Source of the DNA: Micropruina sp.
GTDB lineage: Bacteria; Actinomycetota; Actinomycetes; Propionibacteriales; Propionibacteriaceae
Assembly: GCA_016711205.1 (NCBI GenBank)
Contig: JADJTM010000002.1
Coordinates: 806,001 to 870,000 of the forward strand
DNA: 64,000 nt
Direction: 5' to 3'
The notes under the pieces were generated by a model, which was given only the letters and a program-made list of their open reading frames with translations, was not told where the DNA came from and ran no database searches. Shown one piece after another: positions 1 to 9,120 of this stretch (the first letter of the stretch is position 1; each line of letters opens with the position of its first letter). A program made the translations under genes and the position numbers.

Positions 1-45
1 GACACTCGCCGGTACCGGCGCCGCTTTCAGCGGGGGAGGAGCGCC

Positions 46-1227
46 ATGAGCCAGCCACCGAATCCGCCCGGCGGCCCCACGCCGGGCCAACCTGAGGGCT
101 GGCCGGGGCAGCCTGCGGGAGGGGATTCGGGTTGGGGTTCCGACCCCACGTTGCCGCTTCCGGCGGGTCAGCAGTATCCGCCCACCCAGCCGCTGCCGGC
201 AGGCCAGCAGTACCCGCCCACCCAGCCGTTCGGGTCGCCGGCCAACCCCTACCCGGGTGCCGGTCCCGCCGGACCGTACCCGGTTGGCAGTCAGCCGGGC
301 GCGCCCGGTCTCGGTCAGAACCCGGTCGGTTCCGGGCCGCAGTACGCGGCGCCGGGTCCCTACGCACCCAACGCTGCGGGTGGACAGTACGCTCCGGGCC
401 AGTACGGACCCCCGGGTCCATACGGGCCGGGTCAGTACGGCCCGGGCCAGTACGGGCCACCCGGTGGCGGTGGCGCACCGCCGCCCGGGGGTGCCGGCAG
501 CGGCCGGAACCGGGGTCCGATGATCCTCGGCATCGTTGCCGCGGTGGCAGTGATCGGGTTGCTGGCCTGGTTTTTGATCCCACGCCAGTCGGGCTCTGCC
601 GCACCCTCGCCGACGGTCGACGTGCCCAGCGTCAGTGCGCAGCCGAGCGTGCTCACCTCGCCGCTGATCACGCCGAGCGCCGCCCCCTCACCGGATTCGT
701 CCGAACCGGATTCCTCCGAGTTCCCGACACCGTCGGCCTCGGCCAGCCCCGAGTCGACCGGCAGCAGCGCGGACTGCAGCGATCAACTGAACACCACCCA
801 ATGCGACTGGGCGGTCTTCCTGGGCCGCTTCGTGGTGATCAGCACCTGCGCCCCCGATGCGTCCGACCCCCGCCGGGAAGCCTTCGCCTGCGCGGCGAAC
901 AGCCGCGGCGAGATCGACGGCAACGCCACCGTGACGATGCGCTGGGCCGACGACAGCGCCGACCTGACCACCCTGATGAACCAGTTCTTCACCCGGGCCG
1001 GCATCGGCAAAAGCAAGATCGGCGACAACTGGAAGTCGCCCCCCGCGCTGACCAACTGGTGGTACACCGACAAGCCCAAAGAGGTGCTGGGCAAGCTCGG
1101 CTCGGCGGACGCCGACGACGGCAGCGGCCGCGTCGCCTGGACCTACCGAAAGCAGCGCTTCTTCATCGAGGCCAGGTCCGAAAGCGACAATGCGCGCACG
1201 ATGATCGACTGGTGGGCCGGCGGCTAA
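46..1227 (+). CDS. Pro/Gly-rich single-pass membrane protein with extracytoplasmic domain
   Basis: Function unknown. The first ~155 residues are Pro/Gly/Gln/Tyr-rich low complexity, with a tandem LPAGQQYPPTQP repeat near residue 38. One membrane helix (GIVAAVAVIGLLAWFLI, about residues 162-178) follows. A Pro/Ser/Thr linker then leads to a folded C-terminal domain of about 150 residues that contains four cysteines and would lie outside the membrane. The start is well supported by the purine-rich GGGGGAGGAG eight bases before ATG. The architecture is common among actinobacterial membrane proteins of unknown role. Confidence 0.8.
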   Translation: MSQPPNPPGGPTPGQPEGWPGQPAGGDSGWGSDPTLPLPAGQQYPPTQPLPAGQQYPPTQPFGSPANPYPGAGPAGPYPVGSQPGAPGLGQNPVGSGPQYAAPGPYAPNAAGGQYAPGQYGPPGPYGPGQYGPGQYGPPGGGGAPPPGGAGSGRNRGPMILGIVAAVAVIGLLAWFLIPRQSGSAAPSPTVDVPSVSAQPSVLTSPLITPSAAPSPDSSEPDSSEFPTPSASASPESTGSSADCSDQLNTTQCDWAVFLGRFVVISTCAPDASDPRREAFACAANSRGEIDGNATVTMRWADDSADLTTLMNQFFTRAGIGKSKIGDNWKSPPALTNWWYTDKPKEVLGKLGSADADDGSGRVAWTYRKQRFFIEARSESDNARTMIDWWAGG

Positions 1228-1237
1228 CGATTCATCG

Positions 1238-2296
1238 TCACCCGACCGGCTCGGCCTCCTTGGCCTCGTCCGGAATGTTGGCGACGCTCAGCCGACGGCG
1301 GAACACCCAGTACGACCAGGCCTGGTAGCCCAACACGATCGGCACGAAGACACCCGCCGCCCAGGTCATGATGGTCAGCGTCAACGGGGTGGCCGAGGCG
1401 GTGACGATGTTCAGCGGTGTCTCGGCCGCGGAGTTGTCGAAGCCCAGGTCGGGGAACATGCGCAGGAAGATCCCGATGGCGATCACCACGATCGAGACGG
1501 CGGTGCCGATGAAGGCCCAGCCGTCGGCCTCCCGCTTCACCATCAACCAGGCGAAGACCAGTCCGGCGGCCGCCACCAGCATCAGGATCCAGCCGGGCAG
1601 CCCGGTGCCGTAGGCGAGATTCGACCACAGCAGCCACACGCCGCCACCGCCGATGGCACCCAGGCCGACCTTGAGCGCGAACGCCTTGGCCCGCTCGTGA
1701 ATGTCGCCCCGGGTCTTGAGCGCCAGGAAGATCGCGCCGTGGAAGAGGAACAGCACCACGAGCACGACACCGCCGAGCAGTGCGAACGGGCTGAACAGCG
1801 ACCAGAAGCCGCCGGTGAAGACGTGGACGCCCTGACGTCCGTCCGCGACCTGCACCGGCATGCCCTTGACGAAGTTCGAGAAGCCGATGCCCAGCACCAG
1901 CGACACCACGAACGAGCCGATCGCGGCGCCCCAGTCCCAGCGGTCCTTCCAGGCCTGCTCGGGCCGCTTGGCGCGGTACTCGAAGGCCAGGCCGCGCACG
2001 ATCAGCGCGATCAGAATCAGGAACAGCGGCAGGTAGAGACCTGAGAACAACGTGGCGTACCAGCCCGGAAACGCCGCGAACGTGGCGCCGCCGGCGGTGA
2101 GCAGCCAGACCTCGTTGCCGTCCCAAACCGGGCCGATGGTGTTGATCAGCACTCGACGCTCTTTGTCGTTGCGACCAAGAACCGGAATCAGCATGGCCAC
2201 GCCGTAGTCGAACCCCTCGAGCACGAGGAAGCCGATCCATAGCAGCGCGATCAGGCAGAACCACAGCAGCTGAAGGGTGGTGGGTTCAACGTTCAT
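1238..2296 (-). CDS. cydB: Cytochrome bd ubiquinol/menaquinol oxidase subunit II
   Basis: Membrane subunit of the high-affinity terminal oxidase that reduces O2 with quinol electrons. The protein is wholly hydrophobic with about eight or nine membrane segments. It carries the family start LWFCLIALLWIGFLVLEGFDYG and the conserved GPVWDGNEVWLL segment. An upstream in-frame ATG (2308) exists but sits only two bases from the GAGAGGG ribosome site, so the ATG at 2296, which matches the family N-terminus, is chosen. It lies about 17 bases downstream of cydA and is surely co-transcribed. No cydDC pair is recognisable beside it. Confidence 0.95.
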   Translation of the reverse strand: MNVEPTTLQLLWFCLIALLWIGFLVLEGFDYGVAMLIPVLGRNDKERRVLINTIGPVWDGNEVWLLTAGGATFAAFPGWYATLFSGLYLPLFLILIALIVRGLAFEYRAKRPEQAWKDRWDWGAAIGSFVVSLVLGIGFSNFVKGMPVQVADGRQGVHVFTGGFWSLFSPFALLGGVVLVVLFLFHGAIFLALKTRGDIHERAKAFALKVGLGAIGGGGVWLLWSNLAYGTGLPGWILMLVAAAGLVFAWLMVKREADGWAFIGTAVSIVVIAIGIFLRMFPDLGFDNSAAETPLNIVTASATPLTLTIMTWAAGVFVPIVLGYQAWSYWVFRRRLSVANIPDEAKEAEPVG

Positions 2297-2312
2297 CGCA
2301 ATCATCACCCTC

Positions 2313-3878
2313 TCAGTAGGCGAACGACAGCACGTCGTTCTCGTCCGTGATCTGTGTGACCGGTTCGACCTGCGGCAAGCCGAGCCGGATGTACTTGAGC
2401 ATCAGCCCGACCTCGACCACGGCCAGTGCGCCGTAGACCAGGGTGTAGCCGATCAGCGTGATCCACAGCTCGAGCACCGTCACTCCGGGCGAGACACCCG
2501 CCATGGTGGGCAACACCCCGGTCACCAGCCAGGGTTGCCGGCCCATCTCGGTGAAGATCCAGCCGAACGAGTTGGCGAACAGCGGGCCGAGCGGCATCAG
2601 CACCATCAGCCACGTCCACCACTTCGTGTTGGGGGGCAGCCCGCCCTTGCGCAGGAACCACAGCAGCAGCAACGCGACCCCGATGGCCGCCATGCCGAGG
2701 CCGATCATCAACCGGAAGCTCCAGTAGGTGACCGGAATGATCGGGGTGTGGGTTTCGACGCCCCACGCCCGCATGTGCTCGGCGTACGCCTGCTGCAGCT
2801 TGTTGGACGGGTCGACCAACTGGCCCTGGGAGTAGGCCTCCTGGAGTTCGTTGATGCCTTGCACCTTGCCGTCCCAGGTGCCAGTCGCCAGGAACGACAG
2901 CAGGTTCGGAATCTCGATCTGCAGGATCGGACGCGAGCCGTCGAGAGTGCCGATGGTGAAGATCGAGAAGGGGGCGCCGCTGCCGTCACCGCCGGCGGTC
3001 TCCCACAGCGCCTCCGCCGCGGCCATCTTCATCGGCTGCACCTGGGTCATGATCTTGCCGGCCTCGTCGCCGGTGATCAGCAGCCCGACCCCCGAAACCA
3101 TCATGGCGATCGCGGCGAAGGTGGCGGCGAAGCGGTGCGCGGCAACGCTGTTGTCGGTCTTCTTGGCCGGCTGAGCAGCCGTGGAAGCCTCAACAGCCTC
3201 GGCAGCCGCAGCGGCCTTGGCTTCGGCCACGTCCGGGACGCCGGCGCGGTTCAGCTTGGCCAGGTGCCAGCCGGAGACGGCGGCCACCAGCGCGGCGGCG
3301 GTCAGCCAGGACGCCAGCAGGGTGTGCGGCAGCGACCACAGCAGCACCGGGTTCGTGAGCACGGCGCCGAAGTCGGCCATCTCGGCCCGGTCGGTGACCG
3401 GGTTGTAGATGGCGCCCTGCGGGTTCTGCATGAACGAGTTGGCCGCGAGAATGAAGATCGCGCTCAGGTTGGTGCCGATGGCTGCGAGCCAGATGCACAT
3501 CAGGTGCAGCCGCTGCGGCAACCGGTCCCAGCCGAAGATCCACAGGCCGAGGAACGTCGACTCGAGGAAGAACGCGAGCAGGGCCTCGAAGGCCAGCGGG
3601 GCGCCGAAGATGTCGCCGACGAATCGTGAGTACTCGCTCCAGTTCATGCCGAACTGGAACTCCTGCACGATGCCGGTGACGACGCCCATGGCGAAGTTGA
3701 TCAAAAAGAGCTTGCCGTAGAACTTCGTCAGGCGAAGGTACTTGTCATCGCGGGTCCGATACCAGAGGGTCTGGAAGATCGCGACGATGAAGCCCAGTGC
3801 GAGGGTGATCGGAACGAAGAACCAGTGATAAACGGTGGTGATGCCGAACTGCCACCGTGCCAGTGTGACCTGATCCAT
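2313..3878 (-). CDS. cydA: Cytochrome bd oxidase subunit I
   Basis: Haem-carrying quinol-oxidising subunit of cytochrome bd oxidase, 521 residues, the usual length for a short-Q-loop form. Visible landmarks are the early RWQFGITTVYHWFFVPITLALG helix with the haem-b595 histidine, the FLESTFLGLWIFGWDRLP segment, the quinol-loop region, and FGWIFTEMGRQPW. It heads a cydAB operon and is divergent from a BlaI-family repressor gene. An imperfect inverted repeat at 3891-3909 lies in the shared promoter region, suggesting local repression. Confidence 0.96.
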   Translation of the reverse strand: MDQVTLARWQFGITTVYHWFFVPITLALGFIVAIFQTLWYRTRDDKYLRLTKFYGKLFLINFAMGVVTGIVQEFQFGMNWSEYSRFVGDIFGAPLAFEALLAFFLESTFLGLWIFGWDRLPQRLHLMCIWLAAIGTNLSAIFILAANSFMQNPQGAIYNPVTDRAEMADFGAVLTNPVLLWSLPHTLLASWLTAAALVAAVSGWHLAKLNRAGVPDVAEAKAAAAAEAVEASTAAQPAKKTDNSVAAHRFAATFAAIAMMVSGVGLLITGDEAGKIMTQVQPMKMAAAEALWETAGGDGSGAPFSIFTIGTLDGSRPILQIEIPNLLSFLATGTWDGKVQGINELQEAYSQGQLVDPSNKLQQAYAEHMRAWGVETHTPIIPVTYWSFRLMIGLGMAAIGVALLLLWFLRKGGLPPNTKWWTWLMVLMPLGPLFANSFGWIFTEMGRQPWLVTGVLPTMAGVSPGVTVLELWITLIGYTLVYGALAVVEVGLMLKYIRLGLPQVEPVTQITDENDVLSFAY

Positions 3879-3890
3879 GCGGGCAATGTA

Positions 3891-3909
3891 CTACTACTGG
3901 CTGTCGTAG
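3891..3909. promoter_or_regulatory. Candidate BlaI-type operator between cydA and the repressor gene
   Basis: CTACTAC, five bases, GTCGTAG forms an inverted repeat with 6 of 7 pairs in the 58-base gap between the divergent cydA and BlaI-like genes. BlaI/MecI/CopY repressors bind dyads of this size (typical core TACA/TGTA), so both genes could be controlled from it. The assignment is inference from position and symmetry. Confidence 0.45.
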
Positions 3910-3936
3910 ATGGACAATCAGCCCTAGTCTGGCCCC

Positions 3937-4251
3937 ATGCCGGTGTTTGGCGACCTGGAACAAGCAGTCATGGAGGTGCTGTGGGCGAATCCCACGGCCA
4001 TGTCCGTGCGCGACGTCCAGGCTGCCCTCGGCCGTGATCGCGAGCTGGCCTACACCACGGTGATGACCGTGATGGACCGATTGGCGAAGAAGGGCCAGCT
4101 GCAGCGCGAGCTGAACGGCCGGGCGTGGCAGTACCGTCCGACCTACTCGTGGGCCCATTTGGCGAGTATCGAGATCATCGCCCTGCTCGAGACCGGTCCG
4201 GTCGAGCAGCGCCGCGCCGTGCTGGACGACGTGCGGGCGCGGGTCGAGTAA
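3937..4251 (+). CDS. BlaI/MecI/CopY-family transcriptional repressor
   Basis: Winged-helix repressor. The protein opens with MPVFGDLEQAVMEVLW, then SVRDVQAAL and the recognition segment LAYTTVMTVMDRLAKKGQLQRE, all standard for the family. At 104 residues it is slightly short: the C-terminal dimerisation helices are present but abbreviated. Divergent placement from cydAB suggests it represses the oxidase, perhaps in response to respiratory or redox state. No BlaR-type sensor protease is adjacent, so the inducing signal is unknown. Confidence 0.88.
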   Translation: MPVFGDLEQAVMEVLWANPTAMSVRDVQAALGRDRELAYTTVMTVMDRLAKKGQLQRELNGRAWQYRPTYSWAHLASIEIIALLETGPVEQRRAVLDDVRARVE

Positions 4252-4266
4252 CTGCAGGGCTGCAGA

Positions 4267-4314
4267 GACGGTGTGAGTTCGGGCACCGCAGACGGGGGTC
4301 AAACTCACACTGTC
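4267..4314. terminator. Bidirectional hairpin between convergent genes
   Basis: GACGGTGTGAGTT (4267-4279) pairs with AACTCACACTGTC (4302-4314), 13 pairs with one G-T wobble and a 22-base loop. It sits between the stops of the BlaI-like gene (+) and the Nudix-kinase gene (-) and probably ends transcription from both sides. Confidence 0.6.
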
Positions 4315-4328
4315 TTCTGGCAGGTCCG

Positions 4329-5462
4329 TCAGGTGGGGCGACCAGGCGCCGGTAGCTCGTCGGCGATCGCTTCCCGGCGCGCGAGAAACCCGGCCAGCGC
4401 CCGCTCGGTGCCCTCCGGTTCGCCGGTTGCCGCCAGGTTGATCATGCCCGCGTCCCCGCGCCGAACGGCCTCGCGAATGCCGTCGATCGCCAGCTGCACC
4501 CGGGGCTGGACGGCCTTCAGCACCGTCCGCGGGTCGGTGCCGTAGCCCTCGGCGAAGACGGTCAGTCGACGCGCCGCCTCGGCCGCCGGGATCGGCCGGA
4601 ACAGCGGGATCGCGCTCCACGCGGTGTGCCCCAGGTCCTGCACGGGGGTGGACGGGCCGGCCAGGTCCCAGTCGAAGACGCCCGACACGGCATCGCCGTC
4701 GAACGCCACGTTGTACGGGGCGACATCGTTGTGGGTGATCAGGGTGGGGGAGTCGACGCCGAAGAACCGCCACGGCCCGACGTGCGTGAAGCCCGCGCAG
4801 GCCTCGTGCAACCGCCGCAGCCACGACCCCAGATGCGCCAGCCGTTCCTCGCTCAGCTGCTCGGCGTCCACGTCGATCACCTCGCCGGGCAGAAAGTCGA
4901 GCACCTCGCGTCCGCGGGCGTCGATGCCGTGCACGCGCGGCACAGCCGGCAATCCGGACGCCGCGAGGTGCCGCAGCAGGGCGTGGACGGCCGGCGTCCA
5001 CGGCCCGGTCGGACGCCGCACCGTCGGCCCGATCCGCACCGCCCCGCCGACGTTGCCGCCGGGCAGCGGCTCGCCGTCGAGCAGCACCTCGCGCACGCTG
5101 GGCAGAAACGGACGATCGGGCGCCAGCCAGTCGACTTCGTCCAGCTGCTCGGGTGCCAGCCAGCGCAGGGCGTCGTGCTCGACAGTGGACGGCTCCCCCG
5201 ACACCAGCGCACAGATCGCCACCCGCAGCTCGAAGGTGCGCCCGCCGTCCGTCCAGCGCGAGACGCCGGGCAACCACGAGTCGATCGTGATCGAACACCC
5301 CAGCTCCTCGTCGATCTCCCGCGCCAGCGCGGCTTCGGCCGTCTCGTCCGGCCCCACCTTGCCGCCGGGGAACTCCCACCGTCCGGCGGCCTCGGCCGGG
5401 TAGCTGCGGCGCGCGGCCAGCACCGTCGAATGCCGGACGATCGCCGCGCCGACCACCTGCAC
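4329..5462 (-). CDS. Nudix hydrolase fused to aminoglycoside-phosphotransferase-like kinase
   Basis: Two domains in one 377-residue chain. Residues 1-130 form a MutT-type Nudix domain with a full Nudix box (GGKVGPDETAEAALAREIDE, then ELG). Residues about 150-345 form an APH-fold kinase with the catalytic HNDVAPYNVAFDG loop and the FDWDLAG metal-binding motif. The Nudix part would hydrolyse an oxidised or dinucleotide pyrophosphate. The kinase-like part has the APH Brenner motif but its substrate is unknown. The stop lies next to the convergent terminator. The gene starts 2 bases after the stop of the ABC subunit upstream and may be the last cistron of that operon. Confidence 0.85.
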   Translation of the reverse strand: MQVVGAAIVRHSTVLAARRSYPAEAAGRWEFPGGKVGPDETAEAALAREIDEELGCSITIDSWLPGVSRWTDGGRTFELRVAICALVSGEPSTVEHDALRWLAPEQLDEVDWLAPDRPFLPSVREVLLDGEPLPGGNVGGAVRIGPTVRRPTGPWTPAVHALLRHLAASGLPAVPRVHGIDARGREVLDFLPGEVIDVDAEQLSEERLAHLGSWLRRLHEACAGFTHVGPWRFFGVDSPTLITHNDVAPYNVAFDGDAVSGVFDWDLAGPSTPVQDLGHTAWSAIPLFRPIPAAEAARRLTVFAEGYGTDPRTVLKAVQPRVQLAIDGIREAVRRGDAGMINLAATGEPEGTERALAGFLARREAIADELPAPGRPT

Positions 5463-5464
5463 CC

Positions 5465-7387
5465 TCAGGCCGCCTGCTCGTCGTCGTCCAGCCCGCCGGC
5501 GAACTGCGAACGGTAGAGCCGCTGGTAGGCCCCGCCGGCGGCCACCAGTGCGTCGTGCGAGCCCTGCTCGACGATCGCACCGTTCTCCATCACCAAAATG
5601 GTGTCGGCGTCGCGGATCGTCGACAGCCGGTGCGCGATGACGAAGGACGTCCGGCCGCCGCGCAACGCATGCATCGCCCGTTGGACGAGCAGTTCGGTGC
5701 GGGTGTCGACCGAGCTGGTGGCCTCGTCCAGAATCAGGATCGCCGGGTCGGACAGAAACGCCCGCGCGATCGTGATCAGCTGTTTCTCACCGGCCGACAC
5801 GTTCGAGCCGTCGTCCTCGATCACCGTGTCGTAGCCGTCCGGCAGCGAGTGCACGAACCGGTCCACGTAGGTGGCCCCGGCGGCCGCCCGGATCTCGGTC
5901 TCGGTGGCGTCCGGACGTCCGTAGGCGATGTTGTCGCGGATCGTGCCGCCGAACAGCCAGGCGTCCTGCAGCACCATGCCGATGTTCTGGCGCAGTTCGC
6001 GCCGGGGGACGTCGGCGATGGTCACCCCGTCGATCGTGATGCGTCCGGAGTCGACCTCGTAGAACCGCATGATCAGGTTCACCAGGGTGGTTTTGCCGGC
6101 GCCGGTCGGGCCGACGATCGCCACCGTCGAACCGGGCTCGGCGACCAGCGACAGGTCGGTGATCAGCGGCTTGTTCGGGTCGTAGCTGAACGACACGTGG
6201 TCGAACACGACCCGGCCCTGCAGCGGTTCGGGCAGCTGCTCGGTGCGGTCGATGGACTGCTCCGGGGCGTCCAGCACCTCGAAGACCCGCTCGGCCGAGG
6301 CGACCCCCGACTGCAGCAGGTTGGTCATGGACGCGAGCTGGGTGATCGGCTGGGTGAACATGCGGGCGTACTGAATGAACGCCTGCACCACGCCCAGGGT
6401 CAAGGTGCCGGCCGCGACCCAGATGCTGCCGATCACCGCGATCGCCACGTAGCTCAGGTTTCCGATGAAGAACACGCAGGGCATGATGATGCCGCTGATG
6501 AACTGGGCCCTGAAAGCGGAGTCGTACAGCGAATGGTTCTGCTCGGCGAACCGGGCGGCCACCTCGCGCTGCCGGCCGAACACCTTGACCAGCGAGTGGC
6601 CGGTGAACGCCTCCTCGACCTCGGCGTTCAGCATGCCGGTGGCCCGCCACATGTCGGCGAACCGGCTCTGCGAGCGCTTCATCACCTGGGCGGTGACCAG
6701 CACCGTCAGCGGCACCGACACCAGCACCACCAGCGCCAGCGGCGGCGACAGCCAGAACATCAGCGCCAGCACGCCGATCACGGTGAAGATGTTGTTCAGC
6801 ATCTGCGCCAGCGTCTGCTGCAGCGTTTGGGAGATGTTGTCGATGTCGTTGGTCACCCGGCTGAGCAGTTCGCCGCGCGGCTGGCCGTCGAAGTAGGTGA
6901 TCGGCAGCCGGTGCAGTTTGGTCGCCACCTGCTCGCGCATCCGGTACACGGTGCGCTGCACGATGTCGTTGATCAGAAAGCTGGCGAACCACAGCACCAG
7001 CCCGGCGAACACGTAGACGGCCAGGGCCTGCCAGATGACCGTCGCCAGGGCCGTGAAGTCGATGCCGGTGCCGCTGGTGGCGCCGTCGAAGATCAGGTCG
7101 GTGCCCTGGGCCAGGATCACCGGGCCGATCGCGTTGCCGAGGGTGGCGATCGCCGAGATCACGATCACGACCAGAATCAGGTTGCGCTCGGGGCGCATCA
7201 GCCGCAGCAGTCGTTGCGCGGACGGGCCGAAGCTCACCGCCTTCTCGGACGACCCGAGGCCCTGCATCGGGCCGTGGCCCATGCCGCGGCGCTGGTGCTC
7301 GGCGTGCTCGGGGCGGGCATTGGCCTTGGGGGTGGCGCCGGCCGCGGTCTGCGGCGTCGTTTCGGACGCGCGTGGTGCCTGGCTCAT
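5465..7387 (-). CDS. ABC exporter half-transporter, canonical ATPase subunit
   Basis: Type IV exporter half-unit, 640 residues: a polar N-terminal extension of about 60 residues, a six-helix membrane domain, then the nucleotide-binding domain. The ATP site is complete: Walker A GPTGAGKTT, signature NVSAGEKQ and Walker B AILILDEATSSVD with the catalytic Glu. Its ATG overlaps the stop of the preceding subunit by four bases (ATGA), so the two are translationally coupled. Together they should form a heterodimeric drug or lipid exporter. A TetR gene heads the operon. A CydDC-type role is less likely given the TetR control. Confidence 0.9.
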   Translation of the reverse strand: MSQAPRASETTPQTAAGATPKANARPEHAEHQRRGMGHGPMQGLGSSEKAVSFGPSAQRLLRLMRPERNLILVVIVISAIATLGNAIGPVILAQGTDLIFDGATSGTGIDFTALATVIWQALAVYVFAGLVLWFASFLINDIVQRTVYRMREQVATKLHRLPITYFDGQPRGELLSRVTNDIDNISQTLQQTLAQMLNNIFTVIGVLALMFWLSPPLALVVLVSVPLTVLVTAQVMKRSQSRFADMWRATGMLNAEVEEAFTGHSLVKVFGRQREVAARFAEQNHSLYDSAFRAQFISGIIMPCVFFIGNLSYVAIAVIGSIWVAAGTLTLGVVQAFIQYARMFTQPITQLASMTNLLQSGVASAERVFEVLDAPEQSIDRTEQLPEPLQGRVVFDHVSFSYDPNKPLITDLSLVAEPGSTVAIVGPTGAGKTTLVNLIMRFYEVDSGRITIDGVTIADVPRRELRQNIGMVLQDAWLFGGTIRDNIAYGRPDATETEIRAAAGATYVDRFVHSLPDGYDTVIEDDGSNVSAGEKQLITIARAFLSDPAILILDEATSSVDTRTELLVQRAMHALRGGRTSFVIAHRLSTIRDADTILVMENGAIVEQGSHDALVAAGGAYQRLYRSQFAGGLDDDEQAA

Positions 7388-9120
7388 GCTGCTGCCTCCT
7401 CGGCCTTGAACTGGGACGCGACGATCTCGGCGTAGGTGGGGCAGGTGTCGAGCAGCTGCTCGTGGGTGCCCACCCCTTCGATGCGGCCGTCGTCGAGCAC
7501 CACGATGGTTTCCGCGTCGCGGATGGTTGAGACCCGCTGGGCGACGATCAGCACGCCGGACTCGGCGGTCTCGCGGTCCAGCGCGGCCCGCAGCCGGGCG
7601 TCGGTGACCACGTCCAGGGCCGAGAACGAGTCGTCGAAGATGTAGATGTCGGGCTTTCTGACCAGCGCCCGCGCGATCGACAGCCGTTGCCGTTGGCCGC
7701 CCGACACGTTGGTGCCGCCCTGCGCGATGGGGGCCTCCAGCTGTGCCGGCATCGCCCGGACGAAGTCGTCCGCCTGGGCCGTGGTCAGCGCGGTCCACAG
7801 CTCGTCGTCGGTGGCGCTCGGGTTGCCGTAGCGCAGGTTGGACGCCACCGTGCCGCTGAACAAGTACGGCTTCTGCGGCACCAGCCCGATGCGGGACCAG
7901 AGCAGGTCGGGCTCGAGGTCGCGGACGTCCACCCCGTCGACCAGCACGCGTCCGCCGGTGACATCGAACAGTCGCGGGATCAGGCTGATCAGCGTGGTCT
8001 TTCCGGCGCCGGTCGACCCGATCACGGCGGTGGTCTGCCCGGGCCGCACCTCGAGGTCGATGCCGGACAGCACCGGTTGCTGCGCGCCGGGGTAGCGAAA
8101 CTCGACGTTCTGCAGCTGCACGTGGCCGCGCTGGTTGACGGCGCGGACGGGGTTCGGCGAGGTCACCACGCTGGATTCGGTGTCGAGCACCTCGGCGATA
8201 CGGCGGGCACTGACGGCGGCGCGGGGGCCGATCATCAGCATCATCGTGGCCATCATCACGCTCATCAAAATGGTGGTCAGGTACTGAATGAAGGCCAGCA
8301 GCTGCCCGGTCGCCATGGTGCCGTCGGCCACCCGAAAGGCACCGAACCAGGTGACGCCGATGGTCGAGACGTTCATCACGAAGAACACGGTGGGGAACAA
8401 CGTCATCATGCGCCGGCCGACCCGGGTGGCGGTGTCGGTGAGTTCGGCGTTGGCGAGCGCGAACCGGTCGTTCTCGCGGTCTTCGGAGGTGAAGGCGCGA
8501 ATCACCCGCAGGCCCGAGATCTGTTCGCGGAGCACCCGGTTGATGGTGTCGATGCGGATCTGCTGGGTGGCGAACAGCGGCATCATCTGGCTGATGATCA
8601 GGCCGATCACGGCGCCGAGCAGCGCAACCGCGACGGCGATCGTCCAGGTCAGGCCGGGGTCTTCGCGGAACGCCATGATCACGCCGCCGACCATCATGAT
8701 CGGCGCGGCGATGATCATGAACGACGTCATCATCACCAGCTGCTGCACCTGCTGGACGTCGTTGGTGGTTCGGGTGATCAGGCTGGGGGCGCCGAACTTG
8801 GCCACCTCGCGGGCGGAGAAGTCCAGGGTGCGGTCGAAGATCGCGGCGCGCAGGTCGCGTCCGAAGGCCATGGCTGAGCGGGCGCCGAACCAGACGGCGG
8901 CGATCTGGGCTGCCATCTGCACCACGGTGATGCCGAGCATCAGGGCCCCGACGCTGAGGATGAGTCCGGTGTTGCCGGTGGCGATGCCCTCGTCGACGAT
9001 GCGGGCGTTGAGCGTCGGCAGATAGAGGGCCGCGACGTTGGCGATGAGCTGCAGCAGCACCACCATGGCGAGCTGACCGCTGTACGGCTTCAGGTACTCG
9101 CGCAGAATGCGGATCAGCAT
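7384..9120 (-). CDS. ABC exporter half-transporter, degenerate ATPase subunit
   Basis: Partner of the downstream half-transporter, 578 residues, with six membrane helices followed by a nucleotide-binding domain. Walker A is GSTGAGKTT and the signature is NVSGGQRQ, but Walker B reads IYIFDDSFSALD, with Asp in place of the catalytic Glu. One weakened site is typical of asymmetric heterodimeric exporters such as TM287/288. The start (MLIRILREYLKPYSGQ) overlaps the TetR stop by seven bases (ATGCTGA), and the stop overlaps the next ATG, giving a tight three-gene operon. Confidence 0.9.
   Translation of the reverse strand: MLIRILREYLKPYSGQLAMVVLLQLIANVAALYLPTLNARIVDEGIATGNTGLILSVGALMLGITVVQMAAQIAAVWFGARSAMAFGRDLRAAIFDRTLDFSAREVAKFGAPSLITRTTNDVQQVQQLVMMTSFMIIAAPIMMVGGVIMAFREDPGLTWTIAVAVALLGAVIGLIISQMMPLFATQQIRIDTINRVLREQISGLRVIRAFTSEDRENDRFALANAELTDTATRVGRRMMTLFPTVFFVMNVSTIGVTWFGAFRVADGTMATGQLLAFIQYLTTILMSVMMATMMLMIGPRAAVSARRIAEVLDTESSVVTSPNPVRAVNQRGHVQLQNVEFRYPGAQQPVLSGIDLEVRPGQTTAVIGSTGAGKTTLISLIPRLFDVTGGRVLVDGVDVRDLEPDLLWSRIGLVPQKPYLFSGTVASNLRYGNPSATDDELWTALTTAQADDFVRAMPAQLEAPIAQGGTNVSGGQRQRLSIARALVRKPDIYIFDDSFSALDVVTDARLRAALDRETAESGVLIVAQRVSTIRDAETIVVLDDGRIEGVGTHEQLLDTCPTYAEIVASQFKAEEAAA

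Noticed and set aside
1224..2264. Long open frames antisense or out of frame with cydB, cydA, lysS and other genes
   Set aside because: They are Arg/Pro-rich products of high-GC codon bias, opposite or shifted relative to clearly conserved genes.
5465..9120. cydDC genes for cytochrome bd assembly
   Set aside because: The pair is led by a TetR gene with its own operator and is separated from cydAB by other genes. A general exporter is more likely, though CydDC cannot be fully excluded by eye.
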